Positions 21,926 through 32,504 of a stretch of 64,000 bases of DNA are shown piece after piece (positions within the stretch are counted from its first letter, which is position 1; the number at the start of each line of letters is the position of its first letter). Source of the stretch: Malachius bipustulatus (lineage: Eukaryota; Arthropoda; Insecta; Coleoptera; Melyridae); assembly GCA_910589415.1 (NCBI GenBank), contig OU342637.1, positions 33,882,162 through 33,946,161 of the forward strand, given 5' to 3'. Both the position numbers and the translations under genes were made by a program. The notes under the pieces are model-generated. The model was not told where the DNA came from and did not search any database. It worked only from the letters and a program-made list of their open reading frames with translations.

Positions 21926-23471
21926 TAGTACGGCAGCCCGTTACCAAGATTTTCGCCTGATCCCGCCCGCAATTTTTTTGTTTTTTTCGGTTGATTCATG
22001 AAGTTTTGAGAAGAAAAGTTCAAGTGTACTGACTTAGGCAAGGTTGCGAAGTGGTTGAAAAACACCTGAATATATGTAAAGATTAAGGGAATAAATAAGT
22101 TATCGCGGCCGGTCCGTTTTTTTGTTATTTTTACGAAGAATGATCATTTCAATAGGATAGATATAGTTACTGACATTTTCCGAGTTGTGACTGGTTTTGG
22201 TTCGTTAAAAATCTAAATTTTGTGACAGTTTGGAATTAAACCTTTCGCGCCCGCTCCGTTTTCCTGATCATAGATAATTTTGAATGTTTCGTTAACAGAA
22301 AAAAATAAGAACGGACGTTTTCATTGTTGCGCAAATGAAGGGTTGCATTTCAGATGTGTTTTTTTTTAAAGGCTGATCGAGTTATCCCGCCTGCTCCGTT
22401 TCCTGGTACAAATTATTTCTTGTGTCTTGAAAAGTGAGAAAAAAATATTAACGGACATTACTAACCACATAAACATATAAACGCATGCACGAGCATACGA
22501 AAACAACACGCGGGTGTAAGGTGGTAGATGATATAGTAGGATTAACTTTAAAAAGTCAGATGTGACGTCTTACTAACCGTCCGAATTAATATTTTTAATT
22601 TCACCAGAAAATGTCAAACAGTTAATTGTCAAGTTGTGAACGAGCGTAATAATTATTGGAGGAATCATTCAAAAAATGAATTGAACCGCTTACGTCAGTT
22701 TGAGAGCCACTGACAACTACATAAAATTTATTCACGTAATGACATTCTATCCTCTGTGTTGTGCATTTAATTCTCATTCAAAACCAATGTTGATGTATAC
22801 TTATTTATGCGGGATGGAGTGTTTAGACAAACTGGACGGTTACTATAAAAACACGTACATGAAACAAAATAAATCGAACTATCAAAAGGATGTGTATTCT
22901 TAATCGATACGTATGACTTTTTAGACTTTATTGGACTATAGCATAGACGCTGTATTGCTATAGACAACCAAGCCACACACCATCCCGCTGTATGCGCGCG
23001 CCGTGTACCACGAGCACGGACCATACAGAATATATTATAGTGCTGACTCCGTAGCATTCCCTGGAGCATTGCAGCACGGAAAACGTCCGTTCGACTCTAC
23101 TTACCGTTTTTGGATGTCCTATCAATAATTTAAAATAAATTTTGAACCGGGCGCTGAAACTTTTTCAGACAATTTTTCTATACATGTTTTTTTTAAACAA
23201 TGGAAATATTTCAATATCAAAAACTTCCGTTCTCTATGGATTCATGTTTTTTTGTAAATTTTTAATAAGATTACATGAAGAACGGAGCAGGCGGAGTAAC
23301 AAAATTACCGTTTACTTTTTTACCTACTGAAATTACTCTGACGGGTTACGGCAACGTTGTACGACTTTTTCGATCAGGAAAAACTTTCTTAGTTTTAAAA
23401 AAACTATCGATTAATAGTTTACTCGATTCGGGCGCGATGACAGAAAATTTTGGTAACGGGCTGCCGTACTA
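21926..23471. mobile_element. TIR element T, with MITE M1 nested inside
   Basis: Left end AGTACGGCAGCCCGTTACCA (21927) and right end, reverse complement, ending CCGTACT (23470), each next to TA. Beyond the terminus the arms drift, with a CGC-rich word on each side (CCTGATCCCGCCCGC and its partner TCGGGCGCGATGACAG). Internally the word GCTCCGTTT occurs near 22250 and 22397 (CCGCTCCGTTTTCCTG, CCTGCTCCGTTTCCTGG) and reversed at about 23282 (GAACGGAGCAGGCGGA). No transposase was recognised. MITE M1 copy 2 lies inside. Confidence 0.7.
22535..22938 (+). mobile_element. MITE family M1, copy 2 (full length)
   Basis: Reads TAGTAGGATTAACTTTAAAA at the left and ends TTTATTGGACTA at the right. The ends are imperfect inverted repeats around the shared TAAAAAGTCA core, with TA on both outer sides. 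It is nested in element T and is the complement of 1-395. An in-frame run of 67 residues inside it is not conserved in the other copies. Confidence 0.8.
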
Positions 23472-23608
23472 AAAGGGGAACAACAAACTTTAAAGGTAGA
23501 ATATTTACTTAATTTTAAGAAAAAAAGTCTTCATGAACCTACCTTCTAAATTGAGTAATAACGAAGGTTCAGGGTGTTCAATTAATCAAAAAAAAAAAAC
23601 CTTTTTTT

Positions 23609-24829
23609 TATACAGGGTGTCCCATAATATGTGGGCAATCTCCCGGATTTGGGTAAATTTCGTAAAAATAAATGAAAAAATAGCTATAAAATTAATTCCT
23701 CAGAGACACCCCTACAAAGATATTAGCTGTTGAAGTTGAGGGTTGAAAATCAATTTTTTGCAATAACTTTTTTATTTCTTGACCGATTTTGATAATTTTT
23801 GGTTCTATTTTGTATTATTTTGGACTGTTTAGAATAGAATGTTTCATAATCTTTGGTAACACATACATAGACCTCGGGATGGCATAACCCCCTCATTCAC
23901 TTGAAAGAAAACAATAAAAATAATAATTTTACAGTTTTTTTAAGTTAATTTTCTTTTTATTTGATACTTTTTACATAAAAAATGTAAATTTATTTATTTC
24001 GATGGAGCGAACCGTTATCGAGATAAACGTCCTTCGAATAGGTGATGCGTCGCAGGAACTTTCTAAATTTCAAGTAAATTTCAACAACATGGCTGACCTT
24101 TGACAGTAAATTAAGCAGGAAACAAAACAATAACTTAATTAAATACCTACACGTCAAATAGTGTCAAAGATTTCATTTCATGCAGATTCAATTCTAATTT
24201 ATTTTCTGCGTATTCAGCGTTTCTGTAACTCATTTTAAAATCAGTTACAATTGATCTGCATGAAATGAAATCTTTGACAATATTTGACGTGTAGGTATTT
24301 AAATAAGTTATTGTTTTGTTTCCTGTTCAATTTACTGTCAAAGGTCAGCCATGTTGTTAAAATTTATTACTTGAAATTTAGAAAGTTCCTGCGACGCATC
24401 ACCTATTAGAAGGACGTTTATCTCGATAACGGTTCGCTCCATCGAAATAAATAAAGATACATTTTTTATGTAAAAAGTATCAAATAAAAAGAAAATTAAC
24501 TTAAAAAAACTGTAAAATTATTATTTTTATTGTTTTCTTTCAAGTGAATGAGGGGGTTATGTCATCCCGAGGTCTATGTAGGTGTTACCAAAGATTATGA
24601 AACATTCTATTCTAAACAGTCCAAAATAATACAAAATAGAACCAAAAATTATCAAAATCGGTCAAGAAATAAAAAAGTTATTGCAAAAAATTGATTTTCA
24701 ACCCTCAACTTCAACAGCTAATATCTTTGTAGGGGTGTCTCTGAGAAATTAATTTTATAGCTATTTTTTCATTTATTTTTACGAAATTTACCCAAATCCG
24801 GGAGATTGCCCACATATTATGGGACGTAT
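23609..24829. mobile_element. Foldback element FB4 (near-perfect palindrome)
   Basis: Left end TACAGGGTGTCCCATAATAT; the right end is its complement up to ATATTATGGGAC, after which the terminus has decayed (CGTATAG). The arms are about 580 bases each and nearly identical, around a loop of only ~55 bases (about 24191-24250). High arm similarity means a recent origin or continual arm correction. Non-coding. Confidence 0.9.
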
Positions 24830-24949
24830 AGCTCCGAAACGGCTAAATATTTTTTTTTTATAATTTTTGTGTTGTTATTCAATTGATTAGTCCAATTTAA
24901 CAGCCATAATTACTTCTGTGTAATTTGAATCAGGGACGTACGGTAGATA

Positions 24950-25405
24950 TAGTGACCAATTTTTTTTACCCCTTATTTTTTACGCCACTGGACAAATTTT
25001 TGATACAAAAACGGAAAAAGGTTTGGTAGGTAAATTTTTGAAACGGTTTTTGAGATATGTACTTACAATAGATGGGTGAAAGTTCATTTATTTACATATA
25101 AAAATTAAAAAGATAAAAAAAAAGTTGAGCTCATAGCGCTAGGAAACGTGCCTAGGATTTTTTCGTGCGTCAAATCTCTAAATTTTTCCAAAAAGTTGAA
25201 AAATATTGACGAAAACCTATCATTTTTTATCTTTCTCGAATGTCTAAATCTTACATAATATCACAAAAACTGTTGAGTATTTACCTTCCAAAACTTATTC
25301 CTTTTTTGTAACAGAAATGTCTAGCTTTCTGAAAATAATATCGAATCAAAAATTTATTCAGTGGCGTAAAAATTGGGGGAAAAATTTGGAGCCCTATCTT
25401 CGCGA
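24950..25405. repeat. Foldback repeat FB7
   Basis: TTTTTTACGCCACTGGACAAA (24967 onward) pairs with TTCAGTGGCGTAAAAA (near 25370), and the inner parts (TTTTTGATACAAAAAC / TCGAATCAAAAATTTATTC) continue the pairing with mismatches. Arms are perhaps 120-180 bases and older than those of FB4. Confidence 0.6.
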
Positions 25406-26290
25406 AAATACCAATCTTTAAGTTCGTAAATTTATAATATTTCTTGCGACTTAGAATAATAATTATTCACAATTGTTGTTTCTTGGCATAAATTTATGAA
25501 CTCTATAGAGATTGGTATTTTATATCGTCAAAGTGACAAACTTCATGAAAACTTGCTTTATATAATTATTGTCATTTATGTAATTTTTAATCAATAAAAG
25601 CGTTGATTGACTCTTTCAATCAACGGTAAAATAAGGATGTTACTTTTGGGCACTTGTGCCTAAAAGAATGTTATTTTGAAACTAAATGACAATTAAAATG
25701 CCAACTTCACGAAACGATTGAACAAAAACCTATTTTCACGTTTTTGAGTTTGAGTTATATTTTATTCCTATAAGAGGTGATTCTATTTAAAAACACTCAA
25801 AGGAGTAGAAAACATTTTTTATAAAATATGATAATTTTAGTTACATTTTCGCTGAGGCATATGTAAGTAAATTTTTTTTTACATTTTTTTTGGTACCTGT
25901 AATATATACCTACACGTTTTATGTAATTAAAATAATAATAATTATTATGTTGCAATAATATCAGTACGCTTATACCGTAAGAGCCTTGAGGAGGTCGAAT
26001 TTTCATATCAAACGTTCTAACAAGTCCTTTAATGAGAGTAATGAAAGTGACATAGATATCACAATATAATATCAGCAGTGTGGGTAAATAGTGAATAATT
26101 TCTGCATATTATTAACAGTAGTGGTTGTCGGACTATATTTTATTAATTTCAGCGGTTTTAGCTTGATAATTTCGAAGGACTAACACTAACACTAATACTA
26201 AAACTAATAACAACAAACTCTTGCTGCAGCAGGTTGCAGTAATACCGTTCTAATCTAAATAATTCCTTGTTCGCTATTTCTTCTATGTAG
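25406..26290. other. Intergenic DNA upstream of cuticle gene 4
   Basis: Contains AAATTTATGAACTCTATAGAGATTGGTAT near 25492 (shown only in part: TAAATTTATGAACTCT), which recurs in the loop of the palindrome at 29.9 kb. Also a small hairpin GCGTTGATTGACTC / TTTCAATCAACGG near 25598-25625. No gene. Confidence 0.5.
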
Positions 26291-26330
26291 GTATATAAGG
26301 CTTGCTTATTAGCCGCGCCGTTTTAGTGTA
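26291..26330 (+). promoter_or_regulatory. Likely core promoter of the long cuticle gene
   Basis: GTATATAAGG at 26291-26300 is a TATA box about 75 bases before the chosen ATG. The expected start would fall near 26322. Confidence 0.6.
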
Positions 26331-26371
26331 ATTACATAAGTTCAACTATTTGCAAGCTACATGGTGAAAAA

Positions 26372-29300
26372 ATGGTCTTACTTCTTTTGGTTAGTATTTC
26401 TCTTTGTATTTGTTTAACAATAATTGTTACGTTTATAATTTTATAATGAAAGAATGCATTTCTTATTTGTTTGGGATACTTATGTATCTATCATGCTCTA
26501 GTTGGTCTATTTAGTGGTTATTTTTTTGTTAAATAAATTGATGTTTAAAGGTTTGTTCGGTGTTGGTAAAACTGACATCGGCTGAGTATGGGATTTCAGG
26601 ATTACCGTATCAGGATCATCAAGGATATGCCTCAGCTTATCATGATTATGTAAGTTATTTATTTACTTATATACATAAATAAATAAAAAAATTATAGCTG
26701 ATTAAGCCCGTTGGGAAATTATAAAAACATAATTGCATCTTTAGTGAGGGTGCAATTAAAAACTTGACTAGAAATTTGATATTATAAGTTACGGGAATTT
26801 TTATAAATAAATTATTAATATTAATCTTTCCACATATTATCAACCCTGAAATTGTGAAAAAATTAGATATAAAATAATGAAAATTATAGTCAATATATTA
26901 ATTCTTGCAAAAATCTACCTCCGATAATACAGGGTGTTAAGAAAATGGCGCATAAACTCTTTAGTACATTGTAGGGGACACTCAGTAGTAGTATGGGAAA
27001 AATAATTTAAAAAATTCTGGTCTTCAATTTGGTTACATACAGAATGCCAAAGTTAATATTTCGCTATCTTTGTTTTTCAATATTTGCAAAAATTAGATGA
27101 TTTTACAGATATAAAAAAGGGTACTTTAATTTAGGGAAATTAAAAAGGCTTGGAAAATTTAATAAGATTTTTTTTCTTTATTTTCCAAGATGCTGAAAAA
27201 AGCATTTGGCAACAACGGTTTTGATACCTCAACTAACTACATTGTTAGAAATTAGACGAAATTACCAAATACCAGCAGTTATCATGTTAAACGTTGCCAA
27301 ATTTATTGTTCAATATTTTGCTTATATCTTTTAAAATGTAGCTCTTGATTCTTAAAAATTATTTGTCCCGTACTTTACTGAGTGTCCCCTCCAATGTACT
27401 AAAGAGTTTACCGCCATTTTCTTAACACCCTGTATACACGAATAACGTATATATTTACTTTTGTTGCTGCCCTTAATTTAATAATAAGCTTTTATCCAAT
27501 TGCGCCGAATTTTTATGTCCTGACTTGAATAAAGTAGGATAGTTTACATAACAAGTTTGTTGTAGTAAATGTTACTATGGTGATAAAGCCCCACTAATCC
27601 TTAAACCTGACTTTAGAAAATAGTATAATTGGGGCTTGATATATAAGGTGATTTGATTTATCAGCCCACCATTATTAGCTCGAAAAAGAAAGGTTTGGTT
27701 AGTAGTTAAAAAAAGCTTATACAGGTTTATTTGAAATTTTAAGGAGGAGAATCTTGGCCTATTCAAAATTCCAATTTTATCGGTGTCGAAGAATTTAGGG
27801 ACAAAAAGCATAACGCAACCCAAAAATCTCCGTCACTGGCAAAAGTTTTCATTACAAAAGTAGCAAATATCAATAGTAAGATATGTACAAAAGTGAAGCT
27901 CTTTATCTCAAATAGTTCCTGAAATATTATCAAAAAACTGCGAAAATAATTTTTTTTATTGACTTTTTTTTTGTACATCAAAAATTGTGCATTTTCGGAC
28001 ACACATTATTGGAAAATTTCTACCACAGAATGAGCCAAGGTATCATCCCCTAAAATTTTTAGCACTTATTCAGGTAAACCCTGTAGGTATAATCATATCT
28101 CCGAGTTTAATTATTTAAGGCGCCAATTCAAGAATCTTTATTTAACTTTATCTTGGTTTTACCTGTTAAAAAATAAATTTTTCGTAACAGTATTTTTTTT
28201 TGTAACAGGTAAAACCAAGGTAAAGGCGGTACATAAATACTCTTAAATTGGCTCGTTATGCAGAGAACTTTGAGGTCCTGTAACTCCCTAAATAATTAAA
28301 ATCAGACATAATATGATTGTATAAAGTTTTTTTTAACAACCCCCCAACCCCTTCCTTTTGTCATACTTTTTTTGATGGTTAGCTTATAAACCACCCTGTA
28401 TTAGGCTAGCAGAAATAAAAAAAAGTTCTCAACTCCACAATTTATTTTAGTTTCTGACCCAAGTGTGAACTTTTATAAAATACCAAATTAAAATGTCCAA
28501 AATTACAGCAGCCTCAAATGCGAATTTTCATTATTTTTATTAAATTCAAACGGCATTCGCTTATCCACGATTTGTCCTCATTTGTCTAGCAAAAAAATTT
28601 ATTTTGTCCACCCTTCAAAAAAAAAGTTTAGACCAAATAAAAAATTATTGACAGCATAGCTCATTCTACCCAGTACACCAATTAAATAGTAGAATAGACG
28701 ACACAGACAACGCAGTGCGAGACTGAGAATCGAACTCAGTCCGAGACAGTCCAACTGAGAATCAGGATGAAATATTAAGAAATTATAAGGAAATAAAAGA
28801 GAACTAGGCTGTTTATTTCAAGTTAATAAATTCTTATAAAACTCCGATGCTTATATAATAGTGGTTGCATTAACTGATGTTTGATGAAAAACTGAAAAAT
28901 AGGTATCCATATAAATAATAGTGCAGGTTGGTAAAGTCTATACTTAAATAGATAGCGACAAGAATGTGCGACGATAACTTTTACGTAACATCTGTGAGAA
29001 TGACTATATTTGCTCAGAGAAGTTTTTCCATAACAGGCTAAAATTACACAAATTTACACAAGGTGAAAAAATTCTTCTCGTTAATTATGAGTAATAACTT
29101 AATAAAGTAGATTAGGTTAGATTCAAATATAGAGATCAAAAATTGGATTGACTCAAATTTCCCAAATGTAATGAATGTAACGACTCGAACGAGGATTTCG
29201 AAAGGATAGTATGACTGATAACTGAAAAATGATTTATGTTGAAACACTCGTGGTACGCTTCTTTTGTATTGCTCTTCAGTTCCTTCATCTCAATTGCATT

Positions 29301-31219
29301 AATCTTGGGAAACGTCTCAAATCGGTTTAACTTAAAGGGTCTTTTGATATTGAGAAACAAGAAAAAGTTAGAAGGGACAAGGTCAGGTGAGTAGGAGTGG
29401 TGGGGAGGAAGAGTTTGGAGGGCTAAATGGGCTCGAGGTCGTGATGAAAACACCAGTTGCCACTCCTCTACATTTCTGACCTTTTGCGACGGATGGCATC
29501 CCTCAGACGTTTCATAACTTCAATATAGCAAGTCTGATTCACTGTGGAGCCTTGAGGGAAGGTGCTCGTGGTGAACAATACCCTTAGCATAAAAAAGTCT
29601 GCATCGCCTTGACATTTGATTGAACTTATCGAGCTTTTTGGATCTGGGAGACGTATCACCACGTATCACCACGCATTCTCGAATATGCGCAGAATGCGGA
29701 ACCATTCTGGTATTTAGGCGAACTGTCAGTTATGTGTCATTCCTGTCATGTCACTAGAACCGTCGAGACATACCCAAATTGCAGAAAGTAAACAAATACA
29801 AGAAATACGAATCACGAATTCAGAACGAGAACAATCGCGAGTGATCCCTTTTAGTTTAAACACCCAACTATTGGGTGTTTAAACACTCATTATGTAACGT
29901 GTGTCACACAAGATCGTCAAGAAATATAAATTTATGAACTCTAGAGATTGGTATTATAACGAGGGATCACTCGCGATTGTTCTCGTTCTGAATTCGTGAT
30001 TCGTATTTCTTGTATTTGTTTACTTTCTGCAATTTGGGTATGTCTCGACGGTTCTAGTGACATGACAGGAATGACACATAACTGACAGTTCGCCTAAATA
30101 CCAGAACATTTCGACGCGTGCTTAAAACACTCCCAATTTCCAACTTGTATCAAAAAATACCTATTATAATTCCAGTGAAAAATATAAACTATTATCCCCG
30201 TACAATATATCTCCATAAAGATCTTATAACACTATTTATTTGCTTTACAGAAACCCCATGATTACCAGTTCAGTTATGGAGTATCGGACCCTCATACAGG
30301 CGACCATAAAACCCAATGGGAGGTAAAAGAAAAAGGAGTAGTTAGAGGTGGCTACAGTCTCCTTGAACCTGACGGTACAACCAGAATCGTCGAATACATC
30401 GCCGACGACGACGGTTTCAGGGCTGTTGTAAAAAAATTGGGAACATCGATCCATCCAACACACGGCCACGTAGACGCTCATAGTTTCTCCCACACCAACC
30501 AGGGGCAGCAACAAGCAGCACCGGAAGGATTAACTTATGAATCTTACCCCCAAGGACATAGCGAGAAAATTATTGTAGAGCATCCTGAATATGATCATGA
30601 TGATGATGATGATTTGAACGAAAAACCCCAACTTGCATATGAGCAAGCGAATTTAGAAAATGAAGAACAACACGAAGAAGAAGAAGAAGAAGAGCATGAA
30701 CGAGAACAGCACATACAACCAAACTATAAGTCATATAGTGGTGATATTGATAACTATTCCAATGTTTTATCGGCAGCAGTAGCTCATCTGAAACCAGAGG
30801 AATATTCTAAACCAATAGAAATACCTCACACCGTTGAACTCCATGGTTACCAAAACCTAGCTCATGTCAACGAGATCGCTCCACAATATCATCAACACTA
30901 CCAACACCAACAAGTTCAACCCCAAGTAGATTTTCCTAGAGCTCCTGGACTAAATCAAGGAGGTAATCCAAGTCATAATTACTATTACCAAAATTCGAAT
31001 TACGATCCATTCACTCAAGATGAGAAAAATTTTATTGAACCTACCGCGTCGATAGAATATCCAGTTCCTGAAGCTCAGAATCATTACCCCAGCTATAGTT
31101 ATTTTGGTCAAACTAATGGACCTAGATATGCCAGAAGTTTTAGCAGTTTAAGAAAAATGGAAATTTCAGGGAATCAAGCTAAACCTATGGTTATGAGTTA
31201 TTCAGTGTCGCATCATTAA
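26372..31219 (+). CDS. Long RR-2 cuticle protein with acidic His/Tyr-rich tail (three exons)
   Basis: Exons 26372-26389 (MVLLLL), 26551-26649 and 30251-31219, all phase 0 (donors gttagt and gtaagt, acceptor tttacag), give 361 residues. I chose the ATG at 26372 because it reads in phase through a signal peptide MVLLLL-VCSVLVKLTSA; the upstream ATG at 26361 is out of frame. Residues ~42-103 are the RR-2 domain: [18 protein letters not shown], then GGYSLLEPDGTTRIVEYI, then GFRAVVKKLG. The other 250 residues are low complexity: an acidic DHDDDDD and EEEEEEHE stretch, then His/Tyr/Asn/Pro/Gln-rich sequence to a C-terminal SHH. Such long tails occur in some CPR proteins and suggest interaction with other cuticle components. 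Intron 2 is 3.6 kb and holds three palindromes. AATAAA-like words near 31441 may end the transcript. Confidence 0.92.
26928..27434. mobile_element. Foldback element FB5, inside intron 2 of the long cuticle gene
   Basis: Starts TACAGGGTGTTAAGAAAATG and ends with its complement CATTTTCTTAACACCCTGTA. Outer arms of about 100 bases pair well (26928-27030, 27335-27434), with weaker pairing inward through AATATTTCGC-like words. TA flanks. It would form a hairpin in the pre-mRNA. Confidence 0.85.
27435..28121. other. Intron 2 sequence with decayed repeat
   Basis: AT-rich. Overlapping minus-strand frames at 27575-28002 are not protein-like, and the style is that of a decayed foldback arm ending AAACCCTGTAGGTA near 28087. 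No gene. Confidence 0.4.
28122..28252. repeat. Hairpin in intron 2
   Basis: TATCTTGGTTTTACCTGTTA (28149-28168) pairs with TAACAGGTAAAACCAAGGTA (28203-28222). The pairing extends outward, with mismatches, to GCCAATTCAAGA / TCTTAAATTGGC. A further match, TTTAATTATTTA-type, lies outside on each side. A small foldback of its own family. Confidence 0.75.
28253..29706. other. Intron 2 sequence; possible decayed transposase on the minus strand at 29.14-29.70 kb
   Basis: 28253-29130 is AT-rich without features. At 29136-29453 the minus strand reads HHSYSPDLVPSNFFLFLNIK then RPFKLNRFETFPKINAIEM. This resembles the HxPYSPDLAPSDFFLFPxLK motif of mariner transposases, with LKEL-like residues following. 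The flanking minus-strand frames (29468-29705) are too broken to assign. Confidence 0.5.
29136..29453 (-). pseudogene. Mariner-type transposase C-terminal fragment
   Basis: The minus-strand frame contains LPPHHSYSPDLVPSNFFLFL. In mariner transposases a HxPYSPDLxPSDYxLFxxL block precedes the third catalytic Asp; here the D of SDF is N (PSNFF). The following residues RPFKLNRFETFPKINAIEMK fit the usual segment with ... F ... EV ... A. Upstream, a possible further stretch in another frame (29468-29662, KSSISSIKCQGDADFFMLR) is unclear. Short and inactive, within intron 2 of the cuticle gene. Confidence 0.6.
29707..30104. repeat. Perfect 143-bp inverted repeat in intron 2
   Basis: Arms 29707-29849 and 29962-30104 read as exact reverse complements over all 143 bases, around a 112-base loop. 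The loop holds a second perfect hairpin, GTTTAAACACCCAA / TTGGGTGTTTAAAC (29854-29884). The right arm ends ~145 bases before exon 3. Perfect identity suggests a very young element or gene conversion. The part TAAATTTATGAACTCT in the loop also occurs near 25490, upstream of the gene. Confidence 0.9.
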
Positions 31220-32500
31220 AGCATTTGATGTTGTGATTAAGCAGTGTCCAGGTAGCCGTTGATGGTATGGATGTTCAGATTAGGACACATATAAAACTAT
31301 GACTAAGAGCAGAACTCTAATAATGAAATGAGACATATTCACTTCTATCTAACTCAGTTACTTGACCAGAAGACTGTAAATATCATGCACATATTATTGT
31401 ATATTTATGTAGGTAACTATAATACCTATGTTATGATTACAAAATAAAATTAGATATAATTTGATTATTAAATTATTTATTCCATCAACTATCTTTCCTT
31501 TATAATAATTATAATAATGACGATATTAAAGTAGGCATGACCAATTAACCATAAGACAACTAAATTAGTATCTCATGGTAGTAGTCCGTCCAGTTATGAA
31601 CAAGAAAGCTGTTAACTAGGACCGTTTTCTATTTTTATAGGATGAGGATGCTTTCATCTTAAAGAAGTTGAGGTGGCATAAATGTTCAGTTAAGACGTTT
31701 TAATTAAATGATTCAAAAGGATTGATTTCCGTTTCACGCCCATGAGCAATTATAAATGTATCTTCACACCTTATTGGAACGGAAACAGTTATCGGGACAT
31801 AAAGGGGCTGTTGATGGGGATGAAAAAAATAACGCTTATGAAGATGTTTGAGCATCTGACACCGTTAGATTTAAATCAGGTGTTAGGGGATTGAATTAGT
31901 AGTTCGGCATCACGAATCAGTTTCAAGATCAAGGGTGAAAAGATTTCATCATTTTGTTTTTCCATTTTTTTTTTTATTTAAAGAAATTGATTTCGACTTA
32001 ATTTAAATATCTTCAATGCTAAATTTGAAAACAATAAGTCACAAGTAGATAAATTGTGACTGTAAACAACTGTGAAGAAAATACAGTGATGGTCCTAGTC
32101 GGCCCCCTTACATCATATAATTTATTTCTTGAAAACATTACATTTTTGCCAATTACGTCAAGATACCTACATCTAAACAAGGATGAAAATATTAGAAGTC
32201 CATTCATATTATCCTGTGCAACTTTAACTGACGATCCAAGCGACAATGTTAAATAATTGAACAAAACTCTATGTACTGAAAAGCTACCACATGTTAAAAT
32301 TTGCTTCAAAAACCCTGCCTAGGCAGCAAAAGTATCATTTTACTGTCAAAGTAGCATGTCATCAATTGGCGAATAAATTATAATTAGGTCGATTAACATA
32401 CTCGACACTTTAAAAACAAAAGAGAAAATTGTTATTATCCACTGTTGCCACATATTGACAGATCTAGGTCCTCATCAAACATTTTTAAGTACTTATAACT
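31220..32500. other. 3' flank of the long cuticle gene, no further gene seen
   Basis: AT-rich; AATAAAATTAG near 31443 may be the poly-A signal. The frames on both strands at 32019-32309 are mutual shadows and not protein-like. Confidence 0.45.
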
Positions 32501-32504
32501 GTTA

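Noticed and set aside
23533..23733. Small frames over foldback arms (also 4744-4977, 9823-10083, 16725-16950, 59680-60035)
   Set aside because: They occur in palindromic or AT-rich repeats, often as matching frames on both strands, which is the expected effect of inverted repeats.
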